From Drosophila pseudoobscura (lineage: Eukaryota > Arthropoda > Insecta > Diptera > Drosophilidae): a stretch of DNA of 64,000 bases. Shown piece by piece: positions 61,164-64,000 of this stretch. Within the stretch, counting starts at the first letter, position 1; each line of letters starts with the position of its first letter. The stretch is taken from NCBI RefSeq assembly GCF_009870125.1, contig NC_046683.1, forward strand, positions 49,243,869 to 49,307,868, in the 5' to 3' direction. Made by a program: the position numbers and the translations under genes. The notes below the pieces were generated by a model. The model worked only from the letters and a program-made list of their open reading frames with translations. It was not told the origin of the DNA and made no database searches.

Positions 61164-61869
61164 CAGAGTCTGCTTTGCATTCGAGTTGATTTTCGGTCCC
61201 CAAAGCACACAGAAAATTACTCCCCAGCCGAAAATTGTTTGTGGCTAAAGTGTCTTGCCAAATGGTAGGAAAAACTGAAAGAAAAAAAAACACGCCTTAA
61301 ATGGGCAGAGACCCCCCCACCCCACCCCTCGCCGAGAGGAGACCCGTACTTAATGCAAAAATGTTTTAATTAATTTAAGCCTCTCTCTGGTCCCCCCCCC
61401 CCTCTCCTTCACTGTGCTTTCGGGTAGTCTTTGAGCGGAAAAACAACTTAATAATTCATAAGCAACGCCTTGCCACCTCCCCCCTCCCTTCCCGCTGCCA
61501 CTTTCATTGCCGCTGCAACGTTTTGGTTTTTTAACAGACGCCGGACAAAAATTGTCACGTAGCCAAAGAGTGGAGAGGGAGAGGGAGACGCAGATGGAGA
61601 TAGAGAAAAAGAGAGGGTGGGGGGGGGGGGAATGTCGGCCGGTTTCGGGGGTGGTTGATCCGCTAATGATTTCTGGGATTTCACAAGTGAAAGATCTTTT
61701 GGCAGGCGATAAAATGCCGCCACCGCCATCACTCCCCCTACCCCTCTCCCCCTCCCTCTGCTCCTACGATGTGGCTTTCGTTTTGGTTCACATTTTTACG
61801 ATTATTTACTTCTTTTTCATACTCTTGCAGGAAGAGTGCTTTCGAGATTTCGATAAACAGGTTTGAAAT

Positions 61870-62460
61870 GCACTAAAAAAAAAAAAAAAATGCGTTAAAG
61901 GTTATGGAATTTTAAACTTGTAATGGCAGCACTTAAAAAACCCCTTTTTAAGACTTTTTCTAGCTTTACAGAACTTTAACCACAAATGCCTTTTCTTGGC
62001 GGTATCTTATATTTTTTTGTACCAGATTTTACTCTACTTTTTCCAACCACATTTAAAAAAAAATATTTATACATAAAATTAAATCAAATAATATTTCATA
62101 TAAATTATACATATTATTAATTTTTAATATTCTTTTATTATTAATATTTATATAAAAAATTAAATCACATTATTTTAATATTTATTTTTAATAACTGAAT
62201 ATTTCCTACAACAAACTAAAATCAGCAACAATAAACAAAAAAAATTATAAAAGTCGTATTATTAATGAATATTATTTAAATAAACGAAATTTAGCTAAAT
62301 TTTTTATGATTTTACTGATTGTTATATGATTATGAAATTATTCATTAATACTAACGAATTTTTTTTTAATAAACGAAATTTAACTAAATTTTTAATGTTT
62401 TTACTGATTGTTATTTAAAAAAAAAATGAGTAAAATGATTAAAAATATTACATATAAAAT
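61870..62460. other. AT-rich island
   Basis: About 590 bases of strongly AT-biased sequence between GC-richer flanks, with long A- and T-runs and no coding potential. It contains a diverged 89-bp tandem dimer. Origin unknown; an old transposable-element or satellite fragment is one option. Confidence 0.55.
62281..62414. repeat. 89-bp direct repeat inside the AT-rich island
   Basis: The 45 bases at 62281-62325 recur at 62370-62414 with 42 identities. Both begin TAAACGAAATTTA and end TTTACTGATTGTTAT. Confidence 0.75.
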
Positions 62461-64000
62461 TATCCCAGATTTCAGCTCGGGTTTTTCCCCTTTTACTCAG
62501 AGCCCAGGGGCACTAAAAAGGGGATTCATAGAGCCCATAGATCGTATTTCTTCTACTTTTACGCCTATAAAAGTCTTGTAGGTGCCTAAGTTGGATCTTT
62601 TTCTGGCTAAAAACGATTCAAATACCTCTGTTTTCTTGGCACAAAGTGCATATCTGGGCTCACACACGTTCAACCTTCTGTATGCCATAGAACCGATAGA
62701 TTTCCAAGGCAATATGGATTGAAAAAACAAACTTTCTTTGAAAATGTTTGCTGCCATCGTTTTATATAGAAATAGGTCACAAATCATTCAGAATCATTGC
62801 TTTTCTAGGGTATCTAGGCATTCGGTTTTCCATCTTCCATCTCCTTTTTGGCCATTCCGTTCTTGTATCTTTTTTGTTGTATCTTTTTTGGTAAGTATTT
62901 CGGTTAATTGGCAGCCCAACAACAAGCATCCCAAAGATTTTCTGTCATGTGTGTGTCGCTTCGGCCGGGGCGCTTCTCGAGCTTTTCGAGTTAGTCCCAA
63001 ATAAAAAACGAGTCCGTAATGAATGGCCAACAAGAGGCATGATCACGTTTTCCACACCCCAACCCTTGCTTGCCCCTGCCCCTGCCCCGGCCCCTGCCCC
63101 GGCCCGTGCCCCTTACCCTACTGCCCCAAACGGACGGAACAACGAATGTATTTTGATTGTTGTTTGACGCATGTCAGCTGTTGCTGGCTGGCGCCACAAA
63201 AATGTCAAAAATTGTGCTATACAACAGTCCATACCAGAGACCATGCCACAGGCCCCTCGCCCCTCACCGCTCGCCCCTGCCACTCCAGAGAGTCTACGTC
63301 TGCGTCTGCTGCTCCACAAATGAAGTTGTTTCGCTTGTGCGGCACGTGCGTTTGCTTTACAGATTCGAGCCTCGTCGAATCTCAAAGTTTGACTTGAATT
63401 CGTTTTTCATGTCTCTCGCGGAGGCACGACAGCCATTGACATGGGGCCCAAAACGCAGTTGGGTGCCCCGTGCCCCCCCTTGTGCCCCCCCCTGCCCCCT
63501 CCTCGCTCTCCCTGCAGCATGTGGAAAGGTTTCTTTCCACTCTGTTGTTGAGTTAACTAAGGCTTTGACGTTTGAAGCTTAGCTTGCAATTAGTTTCGAG
63601 AGCATTCGAAAAATATGTTGAGCCTGGATCTGGATCTGGATGGAATGTCGAGCCAATGATGGATCGTGGATCGCGGATCGCGGATCGCGGATATCTGCCC
63701 CCAACAGATACGGATCGTAGGCCTCTCTTTGCCGATCTCCTGGCACTATCTCTTGGTAGATTTTGACAGCCTTTTGGGCGCTTTATCTGCGATCTGATAT
63801 CTCCCATCTCTGTGGTGGGATCTTTCTGCTTCATTAGCCGAGCGATTAGTTTCTATCGGCCTGCAATACAGCCTTAAAAGCCCACAGATACTCTTTCTCC
63901 GCTAAGATACTCTTGAGGATTGAGCCACAACTCGACTCACAATTGATTTATTTTCTCTGCCACGAAGAAAAGTGCAGCCTGCCACACTTCGTCATCGTCT
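62461..64000. other. Right end of the window, no gene recognised
   Basis: Unique sequence with a CCCCTGCCCCGG-type array near 63075-63115 and a GGATCGC triplet repeat near 63661-63690. A minus-strand open frame of 96 codons (62497-62787) has balanced composition but no recognisable domain, splice context or poly(A) signal. Confidence 0.4.

Larger units (their letters stand above)
58868..61869. other. Downstream region part 3, no gene recognised
   Basis: Mostly unique sequence with G- and C-runs, a 10-nt AAGAAATCC-type repeat (59910-59960), an AGGCAGCGAC-type array near 60800-60845 and a 23-base poly(G) run (61141-61163). Confidence 0.4.

Noticed and set aside
1..64000. tRNA, rRNA, known microRNA, CRISPR arrays or intact transposons
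   Set aside because: I looked for tRNA B-box words, long inverted or direct terminal repeats and spacer-repeat arrays and saw none. Weak or diverged copies could be missed by eye.

Overview
This window is euchromatic Drosophila DNA. The evidence is short introns of 54-92 nt with canonical GT..AG sites, very large introns, dense di-, tri- and tetranucleotide repeats, and a long CAG/CAA-rich transcription-factor gene. The microsatellite and G/C homopolymer load resembles the obscura group (D. pseudoobscura and relatives); that placement is inference, not proof.

The main gene is a Kruppel-like factor on the + strand, recognised as dar1 (dendritic arbor reduction 1, the KLF5-type factor). Six coding exons (12299-12361, 33057-33615, 34123-34940, 35033-35660, 38073-38132, 41678-41865) join without a frame break into 771 residues plus a stop. 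The first coding exon holds only 21 codons and is followed by a 20.7-kb intron. Long Gln/His/Ser/Ala tracts fill the middle, and three C2H2 zinc fingers close the protein. The 3' UTR ends near an AATAAA at 42638. The frame stays open for 56 more codons after the UGA stop, so readthrough or a recently gained stop is worth testing.

Left of dar1 there are three smaller items. (1) Positions 1 to about 190 look like the 3' UTR of a + strand gene lying outside the window, with three Pumilio-type sites and a poly(A) signal. (2) Convergent to it, a predicted four-exon minus-strand gene (637-1427, 109 aa, all introns phase 1). (3) A predicted three-exon minus-strand gene for a small single-pass membrane protein (5154-5680, 131 aa) with its own TATA-like box, initiator and poly(A) signal, followed by a degenerate tandem copy (5847-6288). 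I do not recognise either small protein.

The other roughly 50 kb (intergenic DNA, dar1 introns, and about 21 kb downstream of dar1) shows no gene I can support. It holds simple repeats, a 31-nt alternating minisatellite (52248-52458), a decamer purine-rich array (58584-58867), a decayed ~99-bp repeat in dar1 intron 5, an AT-rich island with an 89-bp dimer (61870-62460), and many copies of the octamer TTTATGGC/GCCATAAA that suggest regulatory DNA around a developmental gene.
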